DNA from: Rubrivivax sp.
Lineage (GTDB): Bacteria > Pseudomonadota > Gammaproteobacteria > Burkholderiales > Burkholderiaceae_C
DNA length: 38,437 nt
Assembly (NCBI GenBank): GCA_016790425.1
Contig: JAEUPF010000124.1
Span: 1 to 38,437 of the forward strand
Direction of reading: 5' to 3'
Shown here: piece after piece, positions 7,488 through 15,892 of the stretch
How positions within the stretch are numbered: position 1 is the stretch's first letter
Layout of the letters: every line of letters starts with the position of its first letter
Made by a program: the position numbers and the translations under genes
Notes under the pieces: model-generated
What the model saw: the letters and a program-made list of their open reading frames with translations, nothing else
Database searches by the model: none
Told to the model about the DNA's origin: nothing

Positions 7488-8921
7488 TCAGTGCCCTCCT
7501 GACGGGGTTGCCGGCAATGCGCCGAGGCGCTCGGACGCCCCCGACAGGGGCCGCATCGGTTGCCTCATTTCGCCGGGGCCGCCGTGCACAGGATGGTCGC
7601 TCTCGCCCGTCACCGGTCCCTTGCCGATGCTGCGCAGCAGGTACACCGTGCCGGCGCCGAACACGAGGAAGTAGACGACCAGGAAGATGGCGAGCGTCAG
7701 TGCCACCTGCGCCGTGCCGTGCGCAGAGACAGCGTCGGCGGTGCGCATGACGCCGTAGACGACCCAGGGTTGTCGGCCGACTTCGGTCGTTATCCAGCCG
7801 GCCAGTATGGCGGCCAGACCTGCAGGCCCCATGGCGAAGGCGAAGCGCAACAGCGGCCTGGAGGTGAACAGCCTCTTGCGCAGGTGCGCGATCAACGCCA
7901 CGACGCCAAGGAGAATCATCGACATTCCCAGGCCCACCATGACTCGAAAGCTCCAGAAGACCACCGCAGAGGGCGGGCGGTCTTCGCGTGGGAACTCCTT
8001 GAGGCCCGGAAACTGTCCGTCCAGGGAATGCGTCAGCAGGAGGCTTCCGAGCCGGGGCACCTCGATGGCATAGCGAGTGGTCTCGCGCTCCATGTCGGGC
8101 CAGCCGAACAGGATGAGCGGAACCGCTTCGCCGGGCTTGTTCTCCCAATGGCCCTCGATCGCGGCGAGCTTCGCAGGCTGGTGTTCGAGCGTGTTGAGCC
8201 CATGCAGGTCGCCGATGAAGGCCTGGATCGGGGCGGTGACGAGCACCATGCCCATCGCCATGGCCAGCATGGTCCGGACCGCCGCGTTGTCGCGCCCTTT
8301 CAACAGATGCCAGGCAGCGCTGGCGCCCACCACCAAGGCCGTGGACAGGAACGCCGCAACCACCATGTGAGCCAGGCGGTATGGAAAGGAGGGATTGAAG
8401 ATGACGGCCAGCCAGTCCACCGGCACGACGCGCCCGTCGATGATTTGGTGCCCCTGAGGCGTCTGCATCCAGCTGTTGGAGGCAAGAATCCAGGTGGCAG
8501 AAACGAGCGTTCCCAGCGCGACCATGACGGTCGACACGAGGTGCAGCCCCGGTCCAACGCGTTTCAGGCCGAAGAGCATCACGCCGAGGAAGCCGGCCTC
8601 GAGGAAGAACGCGGTGAGCACCTCATAGGCGAGCAGCGGACCGGTGACCCCCCCGGCAAACCTGGAGAAGCCGCTCCAGTTGGTTCCGAACTGATAGGCC
8701 ATCACGAGCCCGGACACGACTCCCATGCCGAAGGCGACGGCGAACGCCTTGACCCAGAAGGAGTACAGGTCCATGAAGACCCGGCGCCGGGTCTTCAGCC
8801 ACAGCCCTTCCAGCACCGCCAGGTAGCTCGCCAAGCCGATGGTCAGCGCCGGAAAGATGATGTGGAAGGAGATGGTGAACGCAAACTGAATGCGCGCGAG
8901 CAGGAGGGCGTCGACGTCCAT
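7488..8921 (-). CDS. cydA: cytochrome bd ubiquinol oxidase subunit I (CydA/CioA)
   Basis: A 477-residue membrane protein carrying the quinol site and the three haems of cytochrome bd oxidase. Haem ligands expected from the family are present: His20 (FTISFHIIFPALT), His185 (YRLAHMVVAAF) and Met328 (FWSFRVMVGLGM). The quinol-loop motif reads GDLHGLNTLEHQPAKLAAIEGHWE, and GRQPWVVYGVMRT is intact. The C-terminal half of the quinol loop is short, making the protein smaller than E. coli CydA and placing it with the cyanide-insensitive CioA type. The ATG at 8921 has the ribosome site CAGGAGAA. The frame stays open further upstream but that part has no family resemblance. The enzyme is expected to work at low oxygen or under respiratory inhibition. 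Confidence 0.97.
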   Translation of the reverse strand: MDVDALLLARIQFAFTISFHIIFPALTIGLASYLAVLEGLWLKTRRRVFMDLYSFWVKAFAVAFGMGVVSGLVMAYQFGTNWSGFSRFAGGVTGPLLAYEVLTAFFLEAGFLGVMLFGLKRVGPGLHLVSTVMVALGTLVSATWILASNSWMQTPQGHQIIDGRVVPVDWLAVIFNPSFPYRLAHMVVAAFLSTALVVGASAAWHLLKGRDNAAVRTMLAMAMGMVLVTAPIQAFIGDLHGLNTLEHQPAKLAAIEGHWENKPGEAVPLILFGWPDMERETTRYAIEVPRLGSLLLTHSLDGQFPGLKEFPREDRPPSAVVFWSFRVMVGLGMSMILLGVVALIAHLRKRLFTSRPLLRFAFAMGPAGLAAILAGWITTEVGRQPWVVYGVMRTADAVSAHGTAQVALTLAIFLVVYFLVFGAGTVYLLRSIGKGPVTGESDHPVHGGPGEMRQPMRPLSGASERLGALPATPSGGH

Positions 8922-9290
8922 GGGTCTTCTCCTGAGGGTTGCCGCCAGGCCGGCGACATCCTTGCCGCTGCGGCGCGACACGCGGCGTGGCCAATGGGGC
9001 ACTTCGGAGCCAAGGCCGCGCAGGGGGCAATCCGGGCTCCCATCGCAACGCTGCCCGATTCGGGCTGACCGCGATGGCGACCCCGGGATGCACCCGGCGA
9101 AGAAGGGCGACCCATCGCACTTCGGGATCGAGGCGCACATCGGCGGGGGCGCCGCGTCGGGCCTGGCGCACACGGTGCCCGGCACACCGGCCAGCGCCCA
9201 TGAGGCGACGCAGGCTGGCGCGCCGCGGCCAGCGAATCAGCGGCTGGGCCTCTGTCCGCCGCTTGCGGGCGCGGACAGAGGAGAACGGCG
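8922..9290. other. gene-free region upstream of cydA
   Basis: This 369-bp stretch lies between cydA and the exported-protein gene to its right, both transcribed leftward, so it should hold the cyd promoter. No TTGAT-N4-ATCAA site for an FNR/ANR regulator and no clear -35/-10 pair was found by eye. The only strong structure is the hairpin at 9249-9281, which belongs to the end of the gene on the right. Open frames crossing the region look like non-coding GC-rich sequence. Confidence 0.5.
9249..9281 (-). terminator. hairpin after the exported BamE-like gene
   Basis: A perfect 11-bp inverted repeat, CCTCTGTCCGC (9249-9259) and GCGGACAGAGG (9271-9281), encloses an 11-base loop. It starts 10 bases beyond the TAG stop of the leftward gene ending at 9291. 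There is no T-run after the stem, so it may be a terminator of weak intrinsic type or a 3'-end stabilising hairpin. Confidence 0.6.
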
Positions 9291-9884
9291 CTACTCGGCG
9301 ACCACCTTGGCCCGCACTTCCGCCGGGCCGAAGACCTGGTCGACGCGGCCGTCGTCGGTCCAGAAGATCTGGTAGTCGCCCTGGCTGTGGCGGTAGTTCC
9401 ACAGCGGCTGCTTCGGGTCGGGGTTGCTGCTCGTGGAAGGATGGCCGAGCGCCATCGCCACCTGCTCGCGGGTCATGCCGCGCATCACCTTGCGGGCCAG
9501 CACCGCCTCGCGCACGCGCGCGGGCCACTGCGCCATCTTCGCCTTCGGGTCCTGCGCCAGCACGTAGCGCGCCGCGAACTCGTCCATGTCGATCGTGCGG
9601 CTGTAGTCGTTGCCCAGGCCCACCTTCTTGCCGTCGATCTCGAGGTACATGCGCCAGCGCCCGAAGCCGGTGAACTTCACCGGCGTGCCGGCGGGCACCA
9701 CCTTCTTGCGGCCATCGTCGTAGGCCTGGTCGCTGATCCAGCTGCCGTCGTTGAGCAGCGAGCAGCACAGGAATCCTTCGTACGGCTGCGTCTTCTGCGC
9801 CTGCGCGGCCAGCGGTTGCGACAACGCCAGCGCGGCGGCGATGGCAAGGGTCGGGCCAAGGAGGGGAGGAAAGCGCTCGGGCAT
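9291..9884 (-). CDS. exported hypothetical protein with BamE/SmpA-like C-terminal region
   Basis: A 197-residue protein with a signal peptide (hydrophobic core ending LAAQAQ, about residue 30) and a mature region starting KTQPYEGFLCCSLLNDGSWISDQAYDD. The C-terminal part, RKVMRGMTREQVAMALGHPSTSS...WNYRHSQGDYQIFWTDDGRVDQVFG, has the pattern of BamE/OmlA-fold proteins: a G-M-T-..-QV helix, a GxP turn, and a strand pair ending in D-G-x-V. Function is unknown; it is probably periplasmic, since no lipobox cysteine is placed correctly. The two adjacent cysteines after the signal peptide may form a disulphide. It is followed by a hairpin at 9249-9281. A 12-bp palindrome lies at 9922-9933 between it and the upstream hydrolase gene. 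Confidence 0.72.
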   Translation of the reverse strand: MPERFPPLLGPTLAIAAALALSQPLAAQAQKTQPYEGFLCCSLLNDGSWISDQAYDDGRKKVVPAGTPVKFTGFGRWRMYLEIDGKKVGLGNDYSRTIDMDEFAARYVLAQDPKAKMAQWPARVREAVLARKVMRGMTREQVAMALGHPSTSSNPDPKQPLWNYRHSQGDYQIFWTDDGRVDQVFGPAEVRAKVVAE

Positions 9885-10014
9885 GGCGGTGCGTCGCGAT
9901 GAATGCGTCTGTTCCAGTCTAACGGCCGGCCGTCTCCGGCGCGAGGCCCGGCCGGCCCACGGGCTCGTTGCGCCGAAGGAGCCGCAGCCGCAGCCGCTGC
10001 CTGCGGCGCCCCGC

Positions 10015-10977
10015 CTATGCCGAGCGCAGCATGGCGAGCGTGCGCGCGCCCAGCGCCGTTGCGGCGTCGGCAAGGCCGAGGACGACGTCGAAGTGGTTGC
10101 GCGAGTGCACCTGCAGCACTTCGCAGCGCGTGCCGGCGGCGCGCAGGCGCCCGGCGAAGTCCGCGCCCTGGCGCTTGAACTCGCTGGTTTCCACTTCACC
10201 CCAGCACACGAGCGCCGGCGGGAAGCCGCGCAGGCCGGCCAGCGCGGGGCTCACGGCGCGCGCCGCCTGGGCGTCCAGACCGAGCGCGGCGTTGATCGAC
10301 GTGCCGACGAGCGGCTCGAGCTCGTAGATGCCGGAGACGAGCACTGCGGCTTTCACGCACGCCGCCGCGGCCGTGCCCGGCAGCGCGCACATCGCCGCCA
10401 GGTGAGCGCCGGCCGAGCTGCCGGCCACGACGATGCGCTCGCCGTCGAAACCGAGCGCCGCCGACTCGCGGTGCAGCCAGGCGAGCGCCTGGCGGCATTC
10501 GGCAACGATCGCCGCCACCGATGCGGCCGGTGCCAGCGTGTAGTCGATCGCTGCGAACGCGACGCCCTCGCGCATCGCGTCGATGGCGGCGAACGACGAC
10601 TCCTCCTTCGACAGCTCCTGCCAGTAGCCGCCGTGGATGAAGACCAGCAGCGGCGGCAGCGCACCGGCCCGCTGCGCCGGCGAAGCAGGCACCGGCAGGA
10701 AGAGGTCGAGGCGCTCGGCCGCGCCGTCGCCGTAGGCGAGCCCGCGCCGCACCGCGCCGCCGCTGGCACGGGCTGCGGCACTGCGCTCGGCATAGGCCCG
10801 CACGAACGGCGCGTAGTCGCCGCCAATGCACGAACTGGGCGAATACTCGCGCTCGCGCGTGGCCGCGTCGAAGCGGCGCCAGTCGGCCGGGAGCGCCGAG
10901 GCCGCGGTCGCATCGGGTGCAGCGCCTGGTGCAGCGCCTGGTGCAGCGCCTGGTGCAGCGCCGGGTGCAGCGGGCAT
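10015..10977 (-). CDS. alpha/beta hydrolase (arylformamidase/esterase-like)
   Basis: A roughly 320-residue serine hydrolase of the alpha/beta fold. The oxyanion-hole motif HGGYWQ and the nucleophile elbow AGSSAGAHLA are clear, and the C-terminal HSRNHFDVV supplies the catalytic histidine. The N-terminal block YSPSSCIGGDYAPFVRAYAERS resembles kynurenine formamidase-like esterases, so an arylformamidase or carboxylesterase activity is likely, but no kynurenine genes are near. The N-terminus carries PGAA repeats encoded by a 12-bp tandem repeat. The ATG at 10977 is chosen because GGAGG lies 10 bases before it; the GTG at 10986 is in frame but only one base from that same site. A strong hairpin (11009-11038) separates it from the upstream permease gene. 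Confidence 0.85.
   Translation of the reverse strand: MPAAPGAAPGAAPGAAPGAAPDATAASALPADWRRFDAATREREYSPSSCIGGDYAPFVRAYAERSAAARASGGAVRRGLAYGDGAAERLDLFLPVPASPAQRAGALPPLLVFIHGGYWQELSKEESSFAAIDAMREGVAFAAIDYTLAPAASVAAIVAECRQALAWLHRESAALGFDGERIVVAGSSAGAHLAAMCALPGTAAAACVKAAVLVSGIYELEPLVGTSINAALGLDAQAARAVSPALAGLRGFPPALVCWGEVETSEFKRQGADFAGRLRAAGTRCEVLQVHSRNHFDVVLGLADAATALGARTLAMLRSA
10916..10971. repeat. 12-bp tandem repeat inside the alpha/beta hydrolase gene
   Basis: The unit GGTGCAGCGCCT occurs four times head to tail (10916-10963, last base of the fourth copy changed) plus a partial fifth copy. It encodes the Pro-Gly-Ala-Ala repeat at the N-terminus of the hydrolase. The unit length is a multiple of three, so changes in copy number would keep the frame. 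Confidence 0.9.
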
Positions 10978-11008
10978 CGTGTTCACGCCTCCGTGCGGCG
11001 GCGGCGCC

Positions 11009-11038
11009 GCCGGCTGCGCGCATTCTGCGCGCGCCGGC
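11009..11038 (-). terminator. strong GC hairpin between permease and hydrolase genes
   Basis: GCCGGC (11009-11014) and GCGCGCA (11016-11022) pair with TGCGCGC (11026-11032) and GCCGGC (11033-11038), giving a 13-bp stem with one bulged base and a three-base loop. It sits about 54 bp after the stop of the EamA permease gene and 31 bp before the hydrolase start. There is no T-tract, so it may be an attenuating or RNA-processing hairpin rather than a classical terminator. Confidence 0.55.
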
Positions 11039-11091
11039 TCAGGCCATGGGCGAGGGCAAGCCGCCGCTTCCTGGATGCCGGCGTGACGGCC

Positions 11092-11958
11092 TCAGGCCAG
11101 CCTGAGCGCCACCACGCCGGCCACGATGACCAGCGCCCCCAGCGCCCGCTGCACGCCGAAGCGTTCCTTCAGGAGCCAGGTCGAGAGCACCACGGCGAAC
11201 AGCACCGAGGTCTCGCGCAGCGCCGCCACGCTGGCCACCGGGGCCAGCGTCATCGCCCACAGCGCGATGGCATAACTGCCGATCGAAGCGGTGCCGCCGA
11301 GCGCCGCCAGCGGCCAGCGCTGCCGCGCGTAGGCCAGCGCCGCGCGCCGGCGCCCGGCATCGCGCCCGAACCACACCAGCGCCGGATAGGCGAAGCCGTC
11401 GAGCACGAACAGCCACAGCACGTAACGCATCACCTCGCCGCCGGCAGCCTTCTCGGTGCGCACGCCGCGGCCGTCGACGAACGTGTAGCAGGCGATGATC
11501 GCCGCGTTGGCGAACGCGAACGCCAGCGCCTTGCGGTGGTGCAGCGCCTCGCCCGGGTGGGCCAGCCCCACCAGCGCCACGCCGGCGGTGATGCCGGTGA
11601 TGCCCAGCCACGCCGCGGGCGTGGGCACCTCGCCGATCAGCGCCCCGCTGCCCAACGCCACCAGCAGCGGCGCGGTGCCGCGCATGATGGGGTACGTCAT
11701 CCCCATCTCGCCGTGCTGGTAGGCCCCGGCCAGCGCGATGTAGTAGCCGATGTGGATGACCAGCGAGATCGCGATGAACGGCGCCGCGGCGGCCGTCGGC
11801 AACCCCGCGGCGAGCGCGAACGGCAGCGCCACCAGCGCCCCCAGGCCGTGCACCAGCGCGGTGTCCAGCGGCTTGTCGCCCGAGGACTTGACCAGCGCGT
11901 TCCACGCCGCGTGCAGCACCGCGCCGGCCAGCACGGCCAGCACGATGCCCCAGGTCAC
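11092..11958 (-). CDS. DMT superfamily (EamA) permease
   Basis: A 288-residue integral membrane protein of the drug/metabolite transporter superfamily, with about ten hydrophobic helices arranged as two EamA repeats. The N-terminal half begins MTWGIVLAVLAGAVLHAAWNALVKSSGD, and the second half has PVASVAALRETSVLFAVVLSTWLLKERFG, the typical EamA ending. Such permeases export or import small metabolites; no substrate can be assigned. The start is a GTG at 11958 without a strong ribosome site. It lies 52 bp after the Na/phosphate cotransporter gene on the same strand and may be cotranscribed with it. Confidence 0.9.
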   Translation of the reverse strand: MTWGIVLAVLAGAVLHAAWNALVKSSGDKPLDTALVHGLGALVALPFALAAGLPTAAAAPFIAISLVIHIGYYIALAGAYQHGEMGMTYPIMRGTAPLLVALGSGALIGEVPTPAAWLGITGITAGVALVGLAHPGEALHHRKALAFAFANAAIIACYTFVDGRGVRTEKAAGGEVMRYVLWLFVLDGFAYPALVWFGRDAGRRRAALAYARQRWPLAALGGTASIGSYAIALWAMTLAPVASVAALRETSVLFAVVLSTWLLKERFGVQRALGALVIVAGVVALRLA

Positions 11959-12010
11959 GGCTGCCCGCCGGCGCGGCCGCCGGCGGCTGGGCGCATCGGC
12001 GATGGCCGCA

Positions 12011-13678
12011 TCAAGGCTTGACCTCGTCGAGGTCGGCCAGCTGCGAGTGGCGCAGCCGCGTGTCGGCCAGCACGCCGGCCGATTCGAGGATCGGGTAGGC
12101 CACGCCGCACAAGTGCGAGTTGATGCGCTTGAGTTCGCTGATGAGGTCCAGGTGCAGCGAACTGGTCTCGATGCTGTGCGCGGTGTTGTCCTGCAGCCGC
12201 GCGATGTGGTTGGCGGCGTACTCGTGCTCGAGGTCGCGGAAGCGCGCCTTCTCCTCCAGCAGCTTCCTCGCGTCGCGCACGTGGCCGTCGAGGAACACGC
12301 TCATCGCCAGGCGCAGGTTGGCCAGCAGCCGCTCGTGCAGGTGGCAGATCTCGGCCATGCCCGCTTCGCTGAAGCTGCGGTTCTTGCGGATCTTCTTGTC
12401 CTCCACGTCCTGCAACACGCGCTCGATGATGTCGGCCACCTGCTCCATGTTGATCGTGAAGCTGACGATGTCGGTCCAGCGCCGGCCCTCGCGCTCGGAC
12501 AGCGCCTCCTTGGAGATCTGGGTCAGGTAGAACTTGATCGCCGAGTACAGCTCGTCGACCTGGTCGTCCATCCGGCGCAGCCGCTCGGCCAGCTCGAGGT
12601 CGTTGCGGCGGATCACCTCGAGCAGGCCGCGCAGCATCGTCTCCACCACGTCGGCCTGGTGCATCGCCTCGCGCGCCGCGCCGCTGATGGCCAGCGACGG
12701 CGTGCCCAGCACCGCCGGGTCGAGGTGGCTGCGGCGCTTGCCGGCGCCTTCGCGCGGCTCGGGCAGCCAGCGCTCGGAAAGCCGCGCCACCGGCCCCGTG
12801 AGGCCGACGCAGGTGAGCGCCAGCACGACGTTGAACAGCAGGTGGAAGCCCACCACCTGCTGGTGCACTTCACTGACCAGATACGGCAGCCACGCCAGCA
12901 GGTACGGCAGCAGCGGCACGGTCAGCGCGGCGCCGATCAGCTTGAACAGCAGGTTGCCGAAGGGCACGCGGCGCGCCGCCGGCGTGGCGCCGCTGGTGCC
13001 GAAGAAGGCCAGCAGCGCGCTGCCGATGTTGGCGCCGACCACCAGGCCCAGCGCCACCGGCAGCGGCACGAGGCCCGAGGCGGCCAGCGTCGCCGTCAGC
13101 AGCACGATGGCCAGGCTCGAGTAGGCGAGCACGGTGATCACCGCCCCGACCAGGATGTCGAGCATCACCTCGTTGGGCAGCGCGACGATGAGCCCGCGCA
13201 CGGCCGGGTTCTCGATCATCGGCCGCGTGCTGGCGACGATGAGTTGCAGCGCCAGCGTGATGAGCCCCAGGCCGATCAGCACCCGCCCGGCGCGGCCGAC
13301 GTCACTGTTCTGGCGCGAGACGAACATCACCACGCCGACGAAGATCAGCAGCGGCGACACCCACGACAGGTCGAACGAGTACACCGCGGCCATCAGCGCC
13401 GTGCCGACATCGGCGCCGAGCATCACCGCCAGCGCGGCCGCCGTGGTCACGAGGCCCTGGCCGGCGAACGAGGCCAGCATCAGGCAGGTGGCCATGCTCG
13501 ACTGCACGAGCCCGGTGACGCCGATGCCGGCCAGCACCGAGTTCGAGCGATGGCTGAACGAGCGCGCCAGCACCTGGCGCAGGTTCTCGCCCAGCAGCCG
13601 CATCATCCCCGTGCGCACGCCGTGTGTGCCCCACACGAGCAGGGCGATGGCAGCCAGGAGATTGAGCAGGTGGATCAC
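12011..13678 (-). CDS. Na/Pi cotransporter family protein with PhoU-like C-terminal domain
   Basis: A 555-residue protein: about residues 1-300 form the NptA/YjbB-type sodium/phosphate symporter, and the remainder is a cytosolic helical PhoU-like domain. The first inverted repeat has VTGLVQSSMATCLMLASFAG (QSS at 59-61); the second has VLAYSSLAIVLLTATLAASG, where tyrosine replaces the glutamine of the QSS motif. The C-terminal part contains DQVDELYSAIKFYLTQISKE and INMEQVADIIERVLQD, typical of PhoU helices. It probably moves phosphate across the inner membrane under control of the PhoU-like part. The start is GTG at 13678, giving the usual N-terminus (MIHLLNLLAAIALLVWGTHGVRTGM). Upstream DNA to 13808 shows no clear promoter. 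Confidence 0.93.
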   Translation of the reverse strand: MIHLLNLLAAIALLVWGTHGVRTGMMRLLGENLRQVLARSFSHRSNSVLAGIGVTGLVQSSMATCLMLASFAGQGLVTTAAALAVMLGADVGTALMAAVYSFDLSWVSPLLIFVGVVMFVSRQNSDVGRAGRVLIGLGLITLALQLIVASTRPMIENPAVRGLIVALPNEVMLDILVGAVITVLAYSSLAIVLLTATLAASGLVPLPVALGLVVGANIGSALLAFFGTSGATPAARRVPFGNLLFKLIGAALTVPLLPYLLAWLPYLVSEVHQQVVGFHLLFNVVLALTCVGLTGPVARLSERWLPEPREGAGKRRSHLDPAVLGTPSLAISGAAREAMHQADVVETMLRGLLEVIRRNDLELAERLRRMDDQVDELYSAIKFYLTQISKEALSEREGRRWTDIVSFTINMEQVADIIERVLQDVEDKKIRKNRSFSEAGMAEICHLHERLLANLRLAMSVFLDGHVRDARKLLEEKARFRDLEHEYAANHIARLQDNTAHSIETSSLHLDLISELKRINSHLCGVAYPILESAGVLADTRLRHSQLADLDEVKP

Positions 13679-13808
13679 TGGAGCGGCGAGCCCCGCCGGC
13701 GGCCGGGCCGCCGCGGCGCGCCAGGGCGGGCCGGTACGTGCAGCCCGGCAAGGTGCCGTCTTCGGGGGGCGCCGATATTAAGCGATGGTCACCGGGCGGC
13801 CGCGCCGC

Positions 13809-15707
13809 TCAGGCACTGGCCGGCGCGAAGCGCCGCGCCACGTCGAGCAGCGCTTCACGCACGCGCGCGACGGCCGGCGATTCGGCGTGCGCCGACAGCA
13901 CCAGTTCGTGCGTGGCGCGCGTCATCGCCACGTACAGCAGCCGCGCTTCCTCCTGGGCGTCGTGGCCGCGCATCGGCATCGCCTGCAGTCCGGCGACGAA
14001 GACGAGCGGGAACTCGAGCCCCTTGGCGCTGTGCATCGTCAGCAGCTTCACGCTCGGCGATCGCCAGTCGAAGCGGCGGAAGTCCCCGGCGTTCATCGAC
14101 TGCACCGCGATCTTGCGCCGCGCCAGCGCCTGCTGGATCGGCCCCATCACGTAGCGGGCACGGCACAGCACGGCGATGTCGGACAGCTGCCGGCCTTCGG
14201 CTTGCGCGCGTTCGATGCGTTCGGCGATCAGCGTGGCCTCGTCGCGCGCGTCGCGCGCCTGCACCAGCAGCGGCAGCGGCCCGCGGCGGCCGGCGCTGGC
14301 CGGCTGCACGAGGGGGATCTCGCCGTCCTCGCGCGGCGCTGCACCGCCTGCTTCGAGCACGCCTTGCGCGCACTGCATCGCCAGCGCCAGCACCTCGGCG
14401 GTGTTGCGGTAGTTCATGCGCAGGATGCTCGTGCGGCCGCGCGCCTCGATGCCGACGCTGGCGAAGCTGAACCTGCGCCTGGCCTTCTGGTAGATGCTCT
14501 GCGCGTCGTCGTAGAGCACGAGCAGGCTGTTGCTGGCCGGGTCGACGAGGCGCACCGCCATGCGCAGCCACGCCTCCTCGAAATCGTGCGCCTCGTCCAC
14601 GAGCAGCGCGGTGTACTGGCCAGCGGGGACGAAGCCGGTTTCGAGCGCCCGTTCCACGGTGCGCACCAGCCGCGCGTAGCGCTCGTCGCGGCCGGCCGGC
14701 GGCGCCCCCGGCGGCAGCGGCGGCACCTGCAGGTGGTAGCTGGCCACCATGTCGGCGCACCAGGCATGGAAGGTGCGCACCTGCACCCGCTCGTCGACGC
14801 CGCGCTGGCGCAGCTGGTGGGCGATGCGGTCGGCGAGCGAGCGGTTGAAGCACAGCACGAGCACCGGCTGCTCGGGCCGCGCCGCGGCGGCGAGGTGTTG
14901 CGCCCGGTGGATGAGGATCATCGTCTTGCCCGAACCGGCGGCGCCGTGGATGACGCGGTGCCCTTCGCCGAGCGTGCGCGCGATCTGCTCCTGCTGAAGA
15001 TCCATCACTTGCAGCAGGTCGGGCAGCGCGAGTGCCGCGGCACCGGTGCCGTTGCCGTCGAGATCGAGCACCCCCTGCGACGGAGCCCGGAAATCCGGGA
15101 ACAGGTGCCAGCGGATGCGGTCGCGCTGCGGCAGCGTCAGGGTGTGCGGGTACGAGACGGTGAACAGGCCCCACAGCCGCTTCTGGAACGCGCCGCCGTC
15201 GACGGCCTCTTCGAGATCGTCGCGCAGCAGCACCTGGTGCGGTGGGAAGACCTCGCCGAAGTCGGTGCCGGCCACCTCGGCCGCGGTCAGGCGCGACAAG
15301 ACGACGCCGAAGCCGTAGGGGAACAGCAGCCTGCCCCGGAACGGGCCGTCGCCGTGCACGAGCGCCGGGTCGCGCTGCATCACGTCGACGAGTTCGAGCG
15401 CGTAGTCGCGCGAGCGGCGCAGCGGGTGCGCTTCCGTCACGCGGCCGCGCGCCGTCTGCAGCTCGACGCGGTCGCGCGTGGCGGCGACGATCGTCGAGCG
15501 CCGCCAGTCCTTCACCTCCAGCAGCAGGATGCCCTGCCGCGGGCTGAGGATCACGAAGTCGGGCTGGCGGGCGCGCGGCCCCACCGGCACGTCGTGCCAG
15601 ACGATGTAGTCGTCATCCAGGCAGCGCTTGAGCTGCTGCAGGACGCGCCGCTCGCCGGCGTTGCAGCGCTCGTCGACGTTCGTGAGACCTTGCGGGAAGA
15701 GAGCCAA
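13809..15707 (-). CDS. NERD domain-containing UvrD-like helicase
   Basis: A 632-residue protein fusing an N-terminal NERD domain (a nuclease-related fold, about residues 10-130, with VGPRARQPDFVILSPRQGILLLEVKDW) to a superfamily 1 helicase. Helicase motifs visible are Walker A GAAGSGKT near residue 255, motif II VDEAHD near 370, YDDAQSIYQ (III), LRMNYRNT (IV), TMHSAKGLEFPLVFV (V) and LLYVAMTRATHELVL (VI). The E-V-K of the NERD domain is consistent with a PD-(D/E)XK-like nuclease site. The protein starts at a TTG (15707); no ATG or GTG occurs in frame before it and family members begin similarly (MAL..). It stands alone, with no partner gene. A role in DNA repair or defence is possible, but not shown here. 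Confidence 0.9.
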   Translation of the reverse strand: MALFPQGLTNVDERCNAGERRVLQQLKRCLDDDYIVWHDVPVGPRARQPDFVILSPRQGILLLEVKDWRRSTIVAATRDRVELQTARGRVTEAHPLRRSRDYALELVDVMQRDPALVHGDGPFRGRLLFPYGFGVVLSRLTAAEVAGTDFGEVFPPHQVLLRDDLEEAVDGGAFQKRLWGLFTVSYPHTLTLPQRDRIRWHLFPDFRAPSQGVLDLDGNGTGAAALALPDLLQVMDLQQEQIARTLGEGHRVIHGAAGSGKTMILIHRAQHLAAAARPEQPVLVLCFNRSLADRIAHQLRQRGVDERVQVRTFHAWCADMVASYHLQVPPLPPGAPPAGRDERYARLVRTVERALETGFVPAGQYTALLVDEAHDFEEAWLRMAVRLVDPASNSLLVLYDDAQSIYQKARRRFSFASVGIEARGRTSILRMNYRNTAEVLALAMQCAQGVLEAGGAAPREDGEIPLVQPASAGRRGPLPLLVQARDARDEATLIAERIERAQAEGRQLSDIAVLCRARYVMGPIQQALARRKIAVQSMNAGDFRRFDWRSPSVKLLTMHSAKGLEFPLVFVAGLQAMPMRGHDAQEEARLLYVAMTRATHELVLSAHAESPAVARVREALLDVARRFAPASA

Positions 15708-15806
15708 CGCGCGAACTGCCTGCGACCGACGGCGCCCATGATGCCCGCAACCGGCATCGGCGCCGCGGCAGGCGCGCCGGCGCGGCAGGCCGGCGCGCAG
15801 GATTGC

Positions 15807-15850
<44 letters not shown>

Positions 15851-15892
15851 TTGCGCCGGCCGTGCGTTCGGGTTACCGGCGCCGTTCGCCCG

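Noticed and set aside
8922-9290. FNR/ANR site controlling cydAB
   Set aside because: No TTGAT-N4-ATCAA-like dyad was found by reading both strands.
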